Positions 26,373 through 35,073 of a stretch of 55,567 nucleotides of DNA are shown here, piece after piece; within the stretch, counting starts at the first letter, position 1, and the number at the start of each line of letters is the position of its first letter. The DNA comes from Bacteroidales bacterium (GTDB lineage Bacteria; Bacteroidota; Bacteroidia; Bacteroidales; P3). The translations under genes and the position numbers were made by a program. The DNA is taken from the NCBI GenBank assembly GCA_024400495.1, contig JAKSMR010000018.1, forward strand, positions 1 through 55,567. The letters run 5' to 3'. The notes beneath the pieces were generated by a model. It saw only the letters and a list, made by a program, of their open reading frames with translations. It was not told the DNA's origin and searched no databases.

Positions 26373-27281
26373 TTATTCCTCGGTCTCTTCTTCTACTTTG
26401 GTGGTACGTTTTACTTTCTTTGCTTTGGGAGCCTTCTGGCGATCGGAGACGGCCTTTTCAACTTTCTTTACGGGGAGGCTGATGATGCCGCTGCCGGCGT
26501 TGGAGTGGTTGATCTCGATGGAGAAGTGGTCATAGTTCTCGATCATCTGGGGGATGTCGATGCCGTTAGCTTTGTCAACAGCGACCTGGTCCTTGGAAAC
26601 AACTACGTCGTGGTTGTGGCTGGAGCACTGGCCGTTGGCACATTTCTTGCACACGGGGTCGTTGATGTTTTCCTTCTTCTGGTGGCAGCAGGGGCAGTAG
26701 GGGTTGACGAGAACGGTGTCGTGGATGACGCTGGGTTCGGGTTTGGGGCAGCCTTTGTAGTTGTAAGGATCCTTGCGGAAGTTCATGTACTGGGTGGCGT
26801 GCTCCATCTCGTCGCAGGAGAGGCTCTGGGCGTTCTTCATCTCCTGTTCGAAGGTGCGGACGTTGGCGTAGAAAGCGTCGCGGCCGGTGATGGAGATGGT
26901 AGCGGTACCGCCATTGAGCTTGACAAGGTACTCGGGGCTGATGATGAAGTCGATCTTGCGCTCAGCCATGCATTTGTGCATAGCCTGCTGCTTGAGGACT
27001 TCTACCTCGTTGTCACCACATTCGTCGTCGCGGATGATGGTGCAGCTGTAGGCGAAGCGTTCGCCCATCTGGATGTCGGCGATGAGGGGACGAACAACGA
27101 TTTCGGGACCCATGCTGACTTCTTTCTGTTTGGCGCTAGCAACGGTATAGTTGCAAACGGGTTTTGCAGGTTCTACGTAAACTACCTGGGGCTCGGAGGG
27201 CTGGGCTGCCTTCTCGGTGGTCTTGCAGGCGGTGAAGCTGAGTGCAGAGCAAACTGCAACAAGTAATAAAACTTTCTTCAT
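26373..27281 (-). CDS. Lipoprotein with a cysteine/histidine cluster
   Basis: 302 residues. An SPII signal (ALSFTAC) puts the lipidated Cys at 19. The central domain (about 50-165) is acidic-basic mixed and contains EIVVRPLIADIQMGERF. It resembles uncharacterised Bacteroidales lipoproteins, but I do not recognise a named family. Residues 195-219 hold a cluster of five Cys (196, 198, 199, 211, 214) plus His200, with Cys219 and His222/224 close behind, arranged like a zinc ribbon (CPCC and CKKC). The tail (270-302) is Lys- then Glu-rich. An extracytoplasmic zinc-ribbon-like module on a lipoprotein is unusual. Confidence 0.85.
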   Translation of the reverse strand: MKKVLLLVAVCSALSFTACKTTEKAAQPSEPQVVYVEPAKPVCNYTVASAKQKEVSMGPEIVVRPLIADIQMGERFAYSCTIIRDDECGDNEVEVLKQQAMHKCMAERKIDFIISPEYLVKLNGGTATISITGRDAFYANVRTFEQEMKNAQSLSCDEMEHATQYMNFRKDPYNYKGCPKPEPSVIHDTVLVNPYCPCCHQKKENINDPVCKKCANGQCSSHNHDVVVSKDQVAVDKANGIDIPQMIENYDHFSIEINHSNAGSGIISLPVKKVEKAVSDRQKAPKAKKVKRTTKVEEETEE

Positions 27282-27332
27282 AGATGTATGTTATTTGATA
27301 TTATTTCTTTTTTTTTCTTTCTTTTTAAAGTG

Positions 27333-27364
27333 CAAAGATAATTCTTTTTTTTTCGTTCGGCAAA
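27333..27364 (-). promoter_or_regulatory. Promoter of the Cys-cluster lipoprotein gene
   Basis: On the minus strand TTTG (27364-27361), a 20-bp spacer, then TATCTTTG (27340-27333). The ATG is at 27281, giving a leader of about 45 bases that is A-rich near the start. Confidence 0.7.
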
Positions 27365-27664
27365 ATCTTTCTTCTAACTAGCTCGTGACAAATAGGGTAG
27401 GTACTATATATTGTTTCTGGCGCATACTATTAGTTTGTATATATACGCGAAAATGTTCCTTTTTGTTTCAAAAAAATGATTTTTTTCTGTTTCTTTCATT
27501 CTTTAGCCTGATTTGCCTCCGAATATGTGTAGAAGAGAGTTGTGATGAGGCAAGAATGACGCGAGAAGATGCCTCTGCCTGCCGAGGGGAAAGTTGCAGA
27601 AAAAGTGCTAGGGATATAGCTTTTTTTTGCCCTGGATAGTCGAAATCGGCCTTGGATTCCGATA
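27365..27664. other. Intergenic region, nothing recognised
   Basis: About 300 bp, T-rich near 27460-27500. Open frames on the minus strand here lack motifs and starts with context. I see no gene or RNA. Confidence 0.4.
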
Positions 27665-27711
27665 AAAGAGGACCGACATACGTCAATTTGGGTAAGAGGC
27701 GTATGTCGGAC
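27665..27711 (-). terminator. Stem-loop terminator after the small lipoprotein
   Basis: GACCGACATACG at 27671-27682 pairs with CGTATGTCGGAC at 27700-27711 (11 of 12 bp) around a 17-base loop. On the minus strand it is followed by CTCTTTTATC. It begins 23 bp past the stop at 27735. Confidence 0.65.
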
Positions 27712-27734
27712 GAGGAAGGTGGGTCTGTATTGCT

Positions 27735-28103
27735 CTAGTCGACCTTTAGTTTTGTGAAGCATGCTTCCTGCACGTCTTTCACGCGGCGGCCTGAGTAGTG
27801 GTAGCTGCAGGTGGCTTTGGAGTAGTTGTTGTCGAGGTAGATCTTGCCGCTTACGTGCTGGTTGGATTTCAGCCGGCGATCGGAGCCATAGACGACTACG
27901 ACGTTGTGGTGGACGATGGTGTCGTCGGCCAGATAGTCGCCTCCAAGGTCGGAGGGCGACGCGAGCTCTATGGCGTAGCCTACATCCTGGATATTGGTGC
28001 ACAGCTCTACGTCGATGACCTTGCCGGAGAAGTCGAAGTCGTCGTAGTCCTTGCAGGAGGTGAGGAGCGCAAGGGCGAGAAGGGGAAGGAGGATACGTTT
28101 CAT
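27735..28103 (-). CDS. Small lipoprotein
   Basis: 122 residues with an SPII signal (ALLTSC, lipidated Cys at 17) followed by an acidic stretch KDYDDFDF, the sort of Asp-rich start associated with surface export of Bacteroidota lipoproteins. The remainder appears beta-rich with Cys35, Cys99 and Cys115 (approximate). No family is recognised. It starts 4 bp after dapD ends and is almost certainly in the same transcript, but it has no obvious link to lysine synthesis. Confidence 0.8.
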   Translation of the reverse strand: MKRILLPLLALALLTSCKDYDDFDFSGKVIDVELCTNIQDVGYAIELASPSDLGGDYLADDTIVHHNVVVVYGSDRRLKSNQHVSGKIYLDNNYSKATCSYHYSGRRVKDVQEACFTKLKVD

Positions 28104-28107
28104 GACG

Positions 28108-28923
28108 CTAGCTGATGTTGTATTCGCGGAGGGCGGAGTTGAGGGAGGTCTTCTTGTCTGTGCTCTCTTTTCGTTGGCCGATGATGAGGGCGCAGCTGAC
28201 GTTGTAGTCGCCGGCTGGATAGTGGCGCGTATAGCTGCCGGGCACGACGACGCTACGGGCGGGGACGCGGCCGGTATAGGTTACGGGTTCGGGGCCTGTG
28301 ACGTCGATGATCTTGGTGCTTCCTGTGATGCAGGTGTTGGCGGCGATGACGGCTTCGTGCTCCACATGAACGCCTTCGACGATGATGCTGCTGGCGCCGA
28401 TGAAGCAATGGTCTTCGATAATGACGGGGGCGGCCTGTACGGGCTCGAGGACTCCGCCGATGGTGACGGCACTACTGAGGTGGACGCCTCTGCCGATCTG
28501 GGCGCAGGAGCCTACGGTAACCCAGCTGTCGACCATAGTGTCTTCGCCTACGTTGGCGCCGATGTTGACATAAGAGGGCATCATGATGGCTCCGGGAGCG
28601 AGGAAGGCTCCGTAGCGGGCTACGGCATGGGGGACGACTCTCACGCCTTGGGCGGCATAGCCGTGCTTGAGGGGGATCTTGTCGTGGAACTCGAAGGGGC
28701 CGCACTCGACGGTCTCCATCCCGCAGATGGGGAAATAAAGAAGGACGGCCTTCTTCACCCATTCGTTTACGTGCCACTCGCCACCACATTGGTTGGCGAC
28801 GCGGATCTCTCCTTTGTCGAGGAGCTCGATGATGTTGCGTATCTCGTTCTGAACGGCGGCATCTTTAAGGAGCTCGCGGTTCTCGAAGGCTTTTTCGATG
28901 AGGCTTATGTCAAATGTAATCAT
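28108..28923 (-). CDS. dapD: 2,3,4,5-tetrahydropyridine-2,6-dicarboxylate N-succinyltransferase
   Basis: 271 residues, as expected for DapD. It succinylates tetrahydrodipicolinate in the succinylase branch of lysine and meso-diaminopimelate synthesis. The left-handed beta-helix of hexapeptide repeats spans about 105-235 (GAFLAPGAIMMPSYVNIGA, VGSCAQIGRGVHLSSA). The N-terminal helical domain and the short C-terminal strand region are present. No clear promoter was seen upstream. Confidence 0.96.
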   Translation of the reverse strand: MITFDISLIEKAFENRELLKDAAVQNEIRNIIELLDKGEIRVANQCGGEWHVNEWVKKAVLLYFPICGMETVECGPFEFHDKIPLKHGYAAQGVRVVPHAVARYGAFLAPGAIMMPSYVNIGANVGEDTMVDSWVTVGSCAQIGRGVHLSSAVTIGGVLEPVQAAPVIIEDHCFIGASSIIVEGVHVEHEAVIAANTCITGSTKIIDVTGPEPVTYTGRVPARSVVVPGSYTRHYPAGDYNVSCALIIGQRKESTDKKTSLNSALREYNIS

Positions 28924-29211
28924 ATTCTTTTTCTCTCTTTATATAAATAACGTATTATTCCTATTTTTATTTTGCCCCCATCGAGAAAAAAAAGAAGGTG
29001 GGTTGCTTTCGGCCTCGTGGCGGCAGGTTGCCAGGCATCAGCTTCGCACATTCGCGGCAGAAGAGCGGAAGTGGTGCGACGCAAGTGCGATGCTAGGGGG
29101 CAGTTCGGCCTTGGAATGCAGGAAGTTGCGAATATTTGCGATTATTTTCGTCCAAACACAATATTCCGGCTTTTCTATCGTTTATATTATATATTCTATT
29201 CTATAAATATT
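28924..29211. other. Divergent intergenic region
   Basis: Between dapD (minus) and the next plus gene. It contains a degenerate 11-bp periodic stretch at 29071-29136 (GTGGTGCGACG then CAAGTGCGATG, later AATGCAGGAAG after TTGG). No clear promoter boxes were found on either strand. Confidence 0.4.
29071..29136. repeat. Degenerate 11-bp periodic stretch
   Basis: Units at 29071 and 29082 share TGCGAYG at an 11-bp offset, and CTAGG follows at 29093. At 29111-29125 TTGG is followed by AATGCAGGAAG, recalling the CTGG-AATNGTAGGCG junctions at 25579 and 46963. This is the weakest of the six sites. Confidence 0.4.
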
Positions 29212-30189
29212 ATGCGCAAAGCTCTCTATATACTCCTCATCTCCGTCGTCCTCCCTCTGGCTATGTGTGGTCAGAACAAGGAGGTGATGACGATGTACCA
29301 GAACCAGATCCAGCAGATGTTGGAGAAGGTCTATGGCGACCCTACTGACAACCAGCGCTACAACGCCAACGAGCAGATGGTGCAGCTCTTCCAGGAGGCG
29401 TTGGAGCAGGAGGGCTCTATCTACTTCAAGTGGGATTTGGGGAATAGGGTGAGTGTGCTCACCTCGAGCGACAAGCAGTTCCGCATCCTCACCTGGCCCG
29501 TGGTGAGAGACAACGGCGAGTATGAGTGCTTCGGCTTCGTGCAGTCGTGGAACGAGAAGGGCAAGCGCTTCGACGTATTCCAACTCTACGACAAGAGCGA
29601 CGAGGTGGTGACGGCAGAAGAGAGCGTCCTCTTCCCCGAGAGCTGGTTCGGCTGCGTCTATCAGACCCTTATCGAAACCAAGCACGAAGGAAAGACCTAC
29701 TACACCCTCCTTGGATGGACGGGCGTGGACAACCTTACCCAGCGCAAGGTGGTGGAACCCATCTTCTTCCGCCCGGGGCAGAGCAAGCCTCAGTTCGGAC
29801 AGGCGGTCTTCAAAAAAGAGAAGAACCAACGCCGCATGGTACTCGAATATTCGCGCAACGCTATGGTGAACCTGGTGTACGACGAGCAGTTCAATCGCGT
29901 AGTAGAGACGAAGAAGGTGAAGAAGAACGGCCGCATGATCAATCAGCAGGAGGTCCATAACGTGAAAGAGAAGATGATCATCTTCGACGAACTGGCTCCT
30001 GCCATTGCCGGCATGGAAGGCCTCTACCAATACTATGTGCCAACCGGAACAGAGGTGGCCTATATCTTCAATGGCGGCAAATGGGAGCGCCACGAAGCCC
30101 ACGGACGGCTCTCCAACCCCAAACTCAACAAGGAGTTCGCTCCTCTGAAGAAGAACGATCCCGCTTATAAGCTCAAGAACAACGACTAA
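29212..30189 (+). CDS. Exported protein, function unknown
   Basis: 325 residues from the ATG at 29212. Longer in-frame starts would read through the upstream non-coding repeat. The N-terminus MRKALYILLISVVLPLAMCGQ is a signal peptide, possibly lipidated at Cys19. The mature part has a helical start, then alternating strands (IYFKWDLGNRVSVLTSSDKQ, YYTLLGWTGVDNLTQRKVVE). It resembles conserved hypothetical exported proteins of Bacteroidales. dxs starts 9 bp after its stop, so the two share a transcript. Confidence 0.85.
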   Translation: MRKALYILLISVVLPLAMCGQNKEVMTMYQNQIQQMLEKVYGDPTDNQRYNANEQMVQLFQEALEQEGSIYFKWDLGNRVSVLTSSDKQFRILTWPVVRDNGEYECFGFVQSWNEKGKRFDVFQLYDKSDEVVTAEESVLFPESWFGCVYQTLIETKHEGKTYYTLLGWTGVDNLTQRKVVEPIFFRPGQSKPQFGQAVFKKEKNQRRMVLEYSRNAMVNLVYDEQFNRVVETKKVKKNGRMINQQEVHNVKEKMIIFDELAPAIAGMEGLYQYYVPTGTEVAYIFNGGKWERHEAHGRLSNPKLNKEFAPLKKNDPAYKLKNND

Positions 30190-30198
30190 CGCTAGCAT

Positions 30199-32082
30199 AT
30201 GTTAGAAAAGATAAACTCCCCACAAGATCTCAAACAACTCCCCGTTACCGACCTGCCCGCCCTCAGCAACGAGGTGCGTCAGTATATCATAGACACGCTG
30301 GCCGATCATCCGGGCCATCTCGCCTCCAGTTTGGGTACCGTAGAGCTCACGGTTGCGCTACATTATGTCTTCAACACCCCCGACGACAAACTCATCTGGG
30401 ACGTCGGCCATCAAGCCTACGGCCACAAGATCCTCACAGGAAGACGCAGCCAGTTCTCCTCCATACGCACCTATGGCGGCCTGAGCGGTTTCCCCAAGAT
30501 GAGCGAGAGCGAATACGACGCTTTTGGCACAGGACACTCCTCAACCTCTATCTCTGCCGCCCTGGGCATGGCGATGGCGTCGAAGCTGCAAGGCGACACC
30601 ACCCGCCAGCATATTGCCGTGATAGGCGACGGCTCCATGACAGGCGGCGAAGCCTTCGAGGCTCTGAACAACGCAGGCGTGTCGAAAAGCAACGTGCTGG
30701 TCGTCCTCAACGACAACGGAATCTCCATCGACAAGAGCGTAGGCGGCCTGAGCCGTTATCTTGTCAAGATAGAGGCTTCGCGTCGCTACAACAACATCAA
30801 GAACCGCATATGGGAACGCTCGGGCGGCGACAGACGCAACACGCGCAGCAAGAATTTCTTCCAACGTTCGCTAGCGTCGGTACGCTCGTTGCTCGTCCCC
30901 AAGTCGGCAAACCTCTTCGAAGCTTTCGGCTTCCGCTATTTCGGCCCTATCGACGGGCACGACGTGGAGAACCTGGTTGAGGTGCTCTCGAAGCTGAAGG
31001 AGATCAAAGGTCCCAAACTGTTGCATATCGTAACCAAAAAAGGGAAAGGCCTGAAAGAGGCCGAAAAGAACCCCATCACATACCACGCCCCCGGCAAATT
31101 CGATGCCGAGACGGGAGAACGTATAACCGGCTCGGCCGACGGCAAACCGCTTCGCTACCAGGATGTCTTCGGCAAGACCATCGTGGAGCTGGCCGAGAAG
31201 AACCCCGCTATCGTGGGCATCACCCCCGCCATGCCTACGGGTTGCTCCCTCAACATCATGATGGAGCAGATGCCCGACCGCGCCTTCGACGTAGGTATCG
31301 CAGAACAGCATGCTGTCACTTTCGCCGCAGGATTGGCGGCTCAGGGAATGGTGCCGTTCTGCAATATCTATTCCTCGTTTATGCAACGAGCCTACGACCA
31401 GGTGGTGCACGATGTGGCGTTGCAGGCGCTTCCTGTCGTCATCTGTCTCGACCGCGCCGGTCTTGTGGGCGACGACGGCTCTACACATCATGGCGTATTC
31501 GACCTGGCCTGCCTGCGTCCTATACCCAACCTTACCATCTGCGCCCCTATGGACGAACACGAGCTGCGCGACATGATGTTTACCGCGCAACTCCCCGGGA
31601 AAGGTGCTGTGGTCATCCGTTATCCCCGAGGTGCAAGCGTCCATCCCGACTGGCAGAGCGAAATGAAGGAACTGCCCGTAGGCAAAGGCAGAATTTTACA
31701 GGAAAAGGAAGGCTCCGCTACGGCTATACTCTCCCTCGGGCATATTGGAAATTCTGCGCTCGCGGCCGCCGAAATCCTGCGAGATGAGCATAAAAAGGAG
31801 GTGGATATCTACGACATGCGCTTCCTCAAGCCCTTGGATTATGAACTGATAGACCATGTGGTGGCGCATCATTCTCATATCATCACACTTGAGGATGGTG
31901 TAAAATCGGGTGGATTCGGAAGTGCCGTCCTCCAATATATAGAGGAGAATCATTCCGAAAAGAATGTCAAGGTCACCATCCTCGGCATTCCAGATCGTTT
32001 TATCCCGCACGGCTCGATCCAGCAGCTCCAGAAGGAGTGCGGAATCGACATCCCCGCAATAGTGGCTTCGGCTTTAGACTAG
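30199..32082 (+). CDS. dxs: 1-deoxy-D-xylulose-5-phosphate synthase
   Basis: 627 residues. A thiamine-diphosphate enzyme that condenses pyruvate and glyceraldehyde 3-phosphate at the entry to the MEP isoprenoid pathway. WDVGHQAYGHKILTGR is the N-terminal substrate motif, and GDGSMTGGEAFEALNNAG is the TPP-binding motif. VGIAEQHAVTFAAGLA holds the catalytic Glu, and DRAGLVGDDGSTHHG is the transketolase pyrimidine-domain signature. The transketolase C-terminal domain is complete. It provides precursors for the undecaprenyl carrier recycled by UppP, though the genes are far apart. Confidence 0.97.
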   Translation: MLEKINSPQDLKQLPVTDLPALSNEVRQYIIDTLADHPGHLASSLGTVELTVALHYVFNTPDDKLIWDVGHQAYGHKILTGRRSQFSSIRTYGGLSGFPKMSESEYDAFGTGHSSTSISAALGMAMASKLQGDTTRQHIAVIGDGSMTGGEAFEALNNAGVSKSNVLVVLNDNGISIDKSVGGLSRYLVKIEASRRYNNIKNRIWERSGGDRRNTRSKNFFQRSLASVRSLLVPKSANLFEAFGFRYFGPIDGHDVENLVEVLSKLKEIKGPKLLHIVTKKGKGLKEAEKNPITYHAPGKFDAETGERITGSADGKPLRYQDVFGKTIVELAEKNPAIVGITPAMPTGCSLNIMMEQMPDRAFDVGIAEQHAVTFAAGLAAQGMVPFCNIYSSFMQRAYDQVVHDVALQALPVVICLDRAGLVGDDGSTHHGVFDLACLRPIPNLTICAPMDEHELRDMMFTAQLPGKGAVVIRYPRGASVHPDWQSEMKELPVGKGRILQEKEGSATAILSLGHIGNSALAAAEILRDEHKKEVDIYDMRFLKPLDYELIDHVVAHHSHIITLEDGVKSGGFGSAVLQYIEENHSEKNVKVTILGIPDRFIPHGSIQQLQKECGIDIPAIVASALD

Positions 32083-32121
32083 TCGTTCGAGCTTATTGCG
32101 TATATTGAACGAAATAAAGAA

Positions 32122-32155
32122 GCCTCCAGCTTGACAGAATCGTCTGCCTGGAGGC
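32122..32155. terminator. Stem-loop between converging genes
   Basis: GCCTCCAG at 32122-32129 pairs perfectly with CTGGAGGC at 32148-32155. The tract on the minus-strand side (CTTCTTTATTTC) is U-rich, so it may terminate the minus-strand gene at 32200 as well as dxs. Confidence 0.6.
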
Positions 32156-32199
32156 CTTATGACAATCTCTTGTGTAAAAAATCGTGCGGGAGGTCTCTG

Positions 32200-32679
32200 C
32201 TATTTGGTTTCGGTAATGATGAAGGTGCGATAGCGGGCTGAAGTTTTTGTCGTGTCCTCCTCAACAAGAAGCTTCTTGTCTCCGAAGTTCATCACACGTC
32301 GGGCATCGGTACCTGTGGTGGGGTAGAATTGGAAGAGCTGATTGAACTCACGGAGGAAGTCGGGATCGCGGATGATGAGCTCGATTTTGAAGCAGACGCT
32401 ATGGTCGTCTGTAAGACGCGAAGGGACGGTAAGCCGGTAGGTGCATCGATAGTCGGCTGTGTTGATAATCATCCTGCCTTCGACATTATTGCCGCTAGGA
32501 TGGTAGGTGATGTCGAACATCTGGCTTTCGGCTCGTTCGTTCCCTACAAAAGCGCCAAGCGACTGAACGATCTGATGCTCGTTACGTCCTAGCTGTTCAA
32601 CAAGGTAGCTGGCTTGTCCCTTTGAGCAGAAAACGGTACAGAGGGCAAGAAGGAAGGGGAGAAGGCGAATCTTTTTCAT
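32200..32679 (-). CDS. Small exported protein, function unknown
   Basis: 159 residues with a signal peptide (about 1-22; Cys14 and Cys18 lie in it). The mature domain is beta-rich (EGRMIINTADYRCTYRLTVPS, VCFKIELIIRD). No family is recognised. It starts 62 bp after the nucleoside phosphorylase stop on the same strand, without a visible promoter, so it may be the second gene of that transcript. Confidence 0.75.
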   Translation of the reverse strand: MKKIRLLPFLLALCTVFCSKGQASYLVEQLGRNEHQIVQSLGAFVGNERAESQMFDITYHPSGNNVEGRMIINTADYRCTYRLTVPSRLTDDHSVCFKIELIIRDPDFLREFNQLFQFYPTTGTDARRVMNFGDKKLLVEEDTTKTSARYRTFIITETK

Positions 32680-32741
32680 GGCTATGTCGGCGTTGGTTTG
32701 TCTTCAGAAAAAAAAGCTTGAACCCAATTGTCGGGGTACCT

Positions 32742-33605
32742 TTATCGGGCGAGGCGGTTGAGGATTTTTTCGATAGTGGTGTGCATCTGGGGATGGTAGT
32801 CGTTGAGGAAATCGCCGTTAGGACGATTGGCTATGATCAGGCATATAGTGAGAGCGTTGTGTCCCATGAGCTGCGAGAATCCGTAGATGGCCGAGGTCTC
32901 CATCTCAAGGTTTGTGAGACGGGTGTCTTTATAGGCAAAGGCGGCCAGCTTGTCGTTGAGGTTCTCGATAGCAGGATGGAGGCGTATGTCTCTTCCCTGA
33001 GGCGCATAGAATCCTGGTGCTGTTGCTGTGATGCCTTGGAACATATCAAAGGCTACTTTCTGGAGCAACGTCTCGCTACCTCTCGCTCCATAGGGATGGG
33101 CAAAGCAGTCGTCAAAACACATATGCTTCATAAATGCCTCCTTGAGTTCGGTATCAAGCAAGGTCTGCGAACCTTGGTAGTAATTCATCAAACCGTCCAT
33201 GCCTACTGCATATTTCCCGGCAACGAGACTTCCGCAGGGGATGTCGCTTTGGAGGCTTCCACTAGTACCGATGCGTATAAGGTTGAGGGTTCTATGTTGT
33301 GGCATCGTTTTTCCTTTTGCAAGGTCGATGTTGGCGGCGGCGTCGAGTTCGGTAAGAACGATATCGATGTTGTCGGTACCCATGCCGGTACTGATGGCTG
33401 TAAAGCGATGGCTCTTATATGTCCCTGTAAGAGCATGGATCTCCCTATTCATCGACTCAAACTCGATAGTGTCGAAAATTTCTTTGAACATGTCTACGCG
33501 GGCGGGGTCGCCAACGAGGATTACGTCATCGGCCAGCTCTTTTCCTGTTAGATGTATATGGTATAGGCTGCCGTTGGGGGCAAGGACTAGTTCGGAGGCT
33601 TTCAT
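32742..33605 (-). CDS. Nucleoside phosphorylase (PNP/UDP family 1)
   Basis: 287 residues. It cleaves a nucleoside with phosphate to base and ribose 1-phosphate in salvage. VILVGDPARVDMF is the phosphate-binding start, ISTGMGTDNIDIVLTEL the central signature, and RIGTSGSLQSDIPCGSLV the second phosphate motif. TNLEMETSAIYGFSQLMG holds the ribose-binding Met-Glu pair. Uridine phosphorylase is the closest guess from the overall layout, but purine substrates cannot be excluded. Confidence 0.9.
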   Translation of the reverse strand: MKASELVLAPNGSLYHIHLTGKELADDVILVGDPARVDMFKEIFDTIEFESMNREIHALTGTYKSHRFTAISTGMGTDNIDIVLTELDAAANIDLAKGKTMPQHRTLNLIRIGTSGSLQSDIPCGSLVAGKYAVGMDGLMNYYQGSQTLLDTELKEAFMKHMCFDDCFAHPYGARGSETLLQKVAFDMFQGITATAPGFYAPQGRDIRLHPAIENLNDKLAAFAYKDTRLTNLEMETSAIYGFSQLMGHNALTICLIIANRPNGDFLNDYHPQMHTTIEKILNRLAR

Positions 33606-33651
33606 GCGGATTAGTGTTGCTGTTTTTTTTGTTTGTTTGGTGGTAATAAGA

Positions 33652-33681
33652 AAGGCGCAGACCCTGTTTTGTCTGCGCCTT
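33652..33681 (-). terminator. Intrinsic terminator of the His/Ser-Arg protein gene
   Basis: A perfect 11-bp stem, AAGGCGCAGAC (33652-33662) with GTCTGCGCCTT (33671-33681), around eight bases. On the minus strand it is followed by TCTTATT. It lies 19 bp past the stop at 33701. Confidence 0.8.
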
Positions 33682-33700
33682 GTGTTGTCACTCTATGTTG

Positions 33701-35002
33701 TTAGCGGCGAGGGGAGCTGGCACGCGAGGTAGAGGTGCTGGCTGCACGGCTGGTGCTGCTGGAACTGCTGCTAGAGGAGCGGCTGGGCGACGAGCTGGCG
33801 CTACTGCTACGGCTGCTGCTGGTGCTAGTGCTACGTGAGCTGCTGGTTGAGGAACTGCTTGCCGATGAGCTGCGGCTGGAGCTGTTGCTATAGTTGCTGG
33901 AGCTGCGTGAGCTGGTGCTGCTGGAACGAGAACTGCTGCTTTCGCTAGCACTTTTGCTTACAGAGCGGGAAGGGGCGCTGCTAGTAGAGGTGGCTTCGCT
34001 ACGGCTGGAGGAGTTCGATACTCCGCGGCTGCTGGAGCTGCTACGGTCGGAGGAACTTGATACTCCACGGTTGCTGGAACTGCTACGGTCCGAAGAACTG
34101 GCTTCGCCACGGCTGCTGGAACTTCCACGGTTGGAGGAACTCGAAACGCCACGGTTGCTGGAGCTGCTACGGTCGGAAGAGTTTGCTTCTCCTCTGCTGG
34201 AGCTTGCGTTGCTTCTGCTGCTGCTTGCTCCTTCGCGATTGCTGGAAGCGTTGTTGCGAGAACTGCTAGCTGCTGCGCCGCTAGTGTTTCCACGCGAGCT
34301 GCTGGCGCTGTTGCTCTGGGTGCGAACGTAAGTCATGGTGTGGGTCTGAGTGGAGGAGCCTCCGTTAGCGCTACCATTGTTGCTGCCGTTCCAGTAGGGG
34401 TCGCTGACATGGTTGTTGTAGGTGTGGGGGTGACCTACGCCAGGGTGCCAAGGATCGTTGTGATAGTACACGGGATCGTGTGGGTGGCGATGGTAGTAGG
34501 GATGGTAGTGGTAGTGAGGGTGCATGTCATAGTGCCAACCATGGCAATGGACGTCGTAGTGGTAGGTGCGTACATATACATGGTGGTGGTGGGGACGGTC
34601 GTAGTGGTGATAGGGGGGGATGTGCCAGTAGAAGTTGGGGGCTACTGCGTTGCAACGGAAACGGAGATAGTTGGTTGCGCTATACAGATGGCCGGTGTGC
34701 TCGTTGTAGAGCCAGATGCATTGCAGGTCGATGGGCATGTAGATCTCTTCGCCTGTGTATGCGTCGTAGGCATAAAGCCAGATCTCATAGTACTGCGAGT
34801 TGATTCTTTCGGCCCATACTTCGTTTACGAGAGCATAGGTCTCGATTTCGTTTTCGTAGCCACAATAGATCATAATCTCACTTTGAGCGTTGAGATAGTT
34901 GACTGCACGTGTTGCCTGTGCGTGGGTGAAATAGCGAATCGATGATGCGCTTACTGAGAGTGCCATCACCGAGAGGACGAGTGCAAAAATCAGCTTTTTC
35001 AT
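33701..35002 (-). CDS. Exported protein with a His-rich block and a long Ser/Arg repeat tail
   Basis: 433 residues. A signal peptide (about 1-19) precedes a compact domain (20-120, rich in Tyr and Trp, with Cys47, 95 and 117). Residues 127-198 contain 23 His in 72, mixed with Tyr and Pro, as in metal-binding proteins. Residues 215-433 are almost only Ser, Arg, Asn, Ala, Thr and Gly, with units like SSSRGE and SSSNRGV, so the tail resembles an RS domain in composition. I know no bacterial family with this combination. Export suggests metal capture plus a sticky or glycosylated tail; this is inference. The coding strand is built of short GCT/TCC-type repeats that may expand and contract. Confidence 0.85.
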   Translation of the reverse strand: MKKLIFALVLSVMALSVSASSIRYFTHAQATRAVNYLNAQSEIMIYCGYENEIETYALVNEVWAERINSQYYEIWLYAYDAYTGEEIYMPIDLQCIWLYNEHTGHLYSATNYLRFRCNAVAPNFYWHIPPYHHYDRPHHHHVYVRTYHYDVHCHGWHYDMHPHYHYHPYYHRHPHDPVYYHNDPWHPGVGHPHTYNNHVSDPYWNGSNNGSANGGSSTQTHTMTYVRTQSNSASSSRGNTSGAAASSSRNNASSNREGASSSRSNASSSRGEANSSDRSSSSNRGVSSSSNRGSSSSRGEASSSDRSSSSNRGVSSSSDRSSSSSRGVSNSSSRSEATSTSSAPSRSVSKSASESSSSRSSSTSSRSSSNYSNSSSRSSSASSSSTSSSRSTSTSSSRSSSASSSPSRSSSSSSSSTSRAASTSTSRASSPRR

Positions 35003-35073
35003 GACGATATAGTTTTTTATCTTTATTATTTTGTACGATTACAGATTTATTTCTTGTATGAGCGATTGAAAAT

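Noticed and set aside
28972-29211. 80-codon N-terminal extension of the exported protein before dxs
   Set aside because: It would bury a clear signal peptide and reads through a degenerate 11-bp repeat; the ATG at 29212 is far better.
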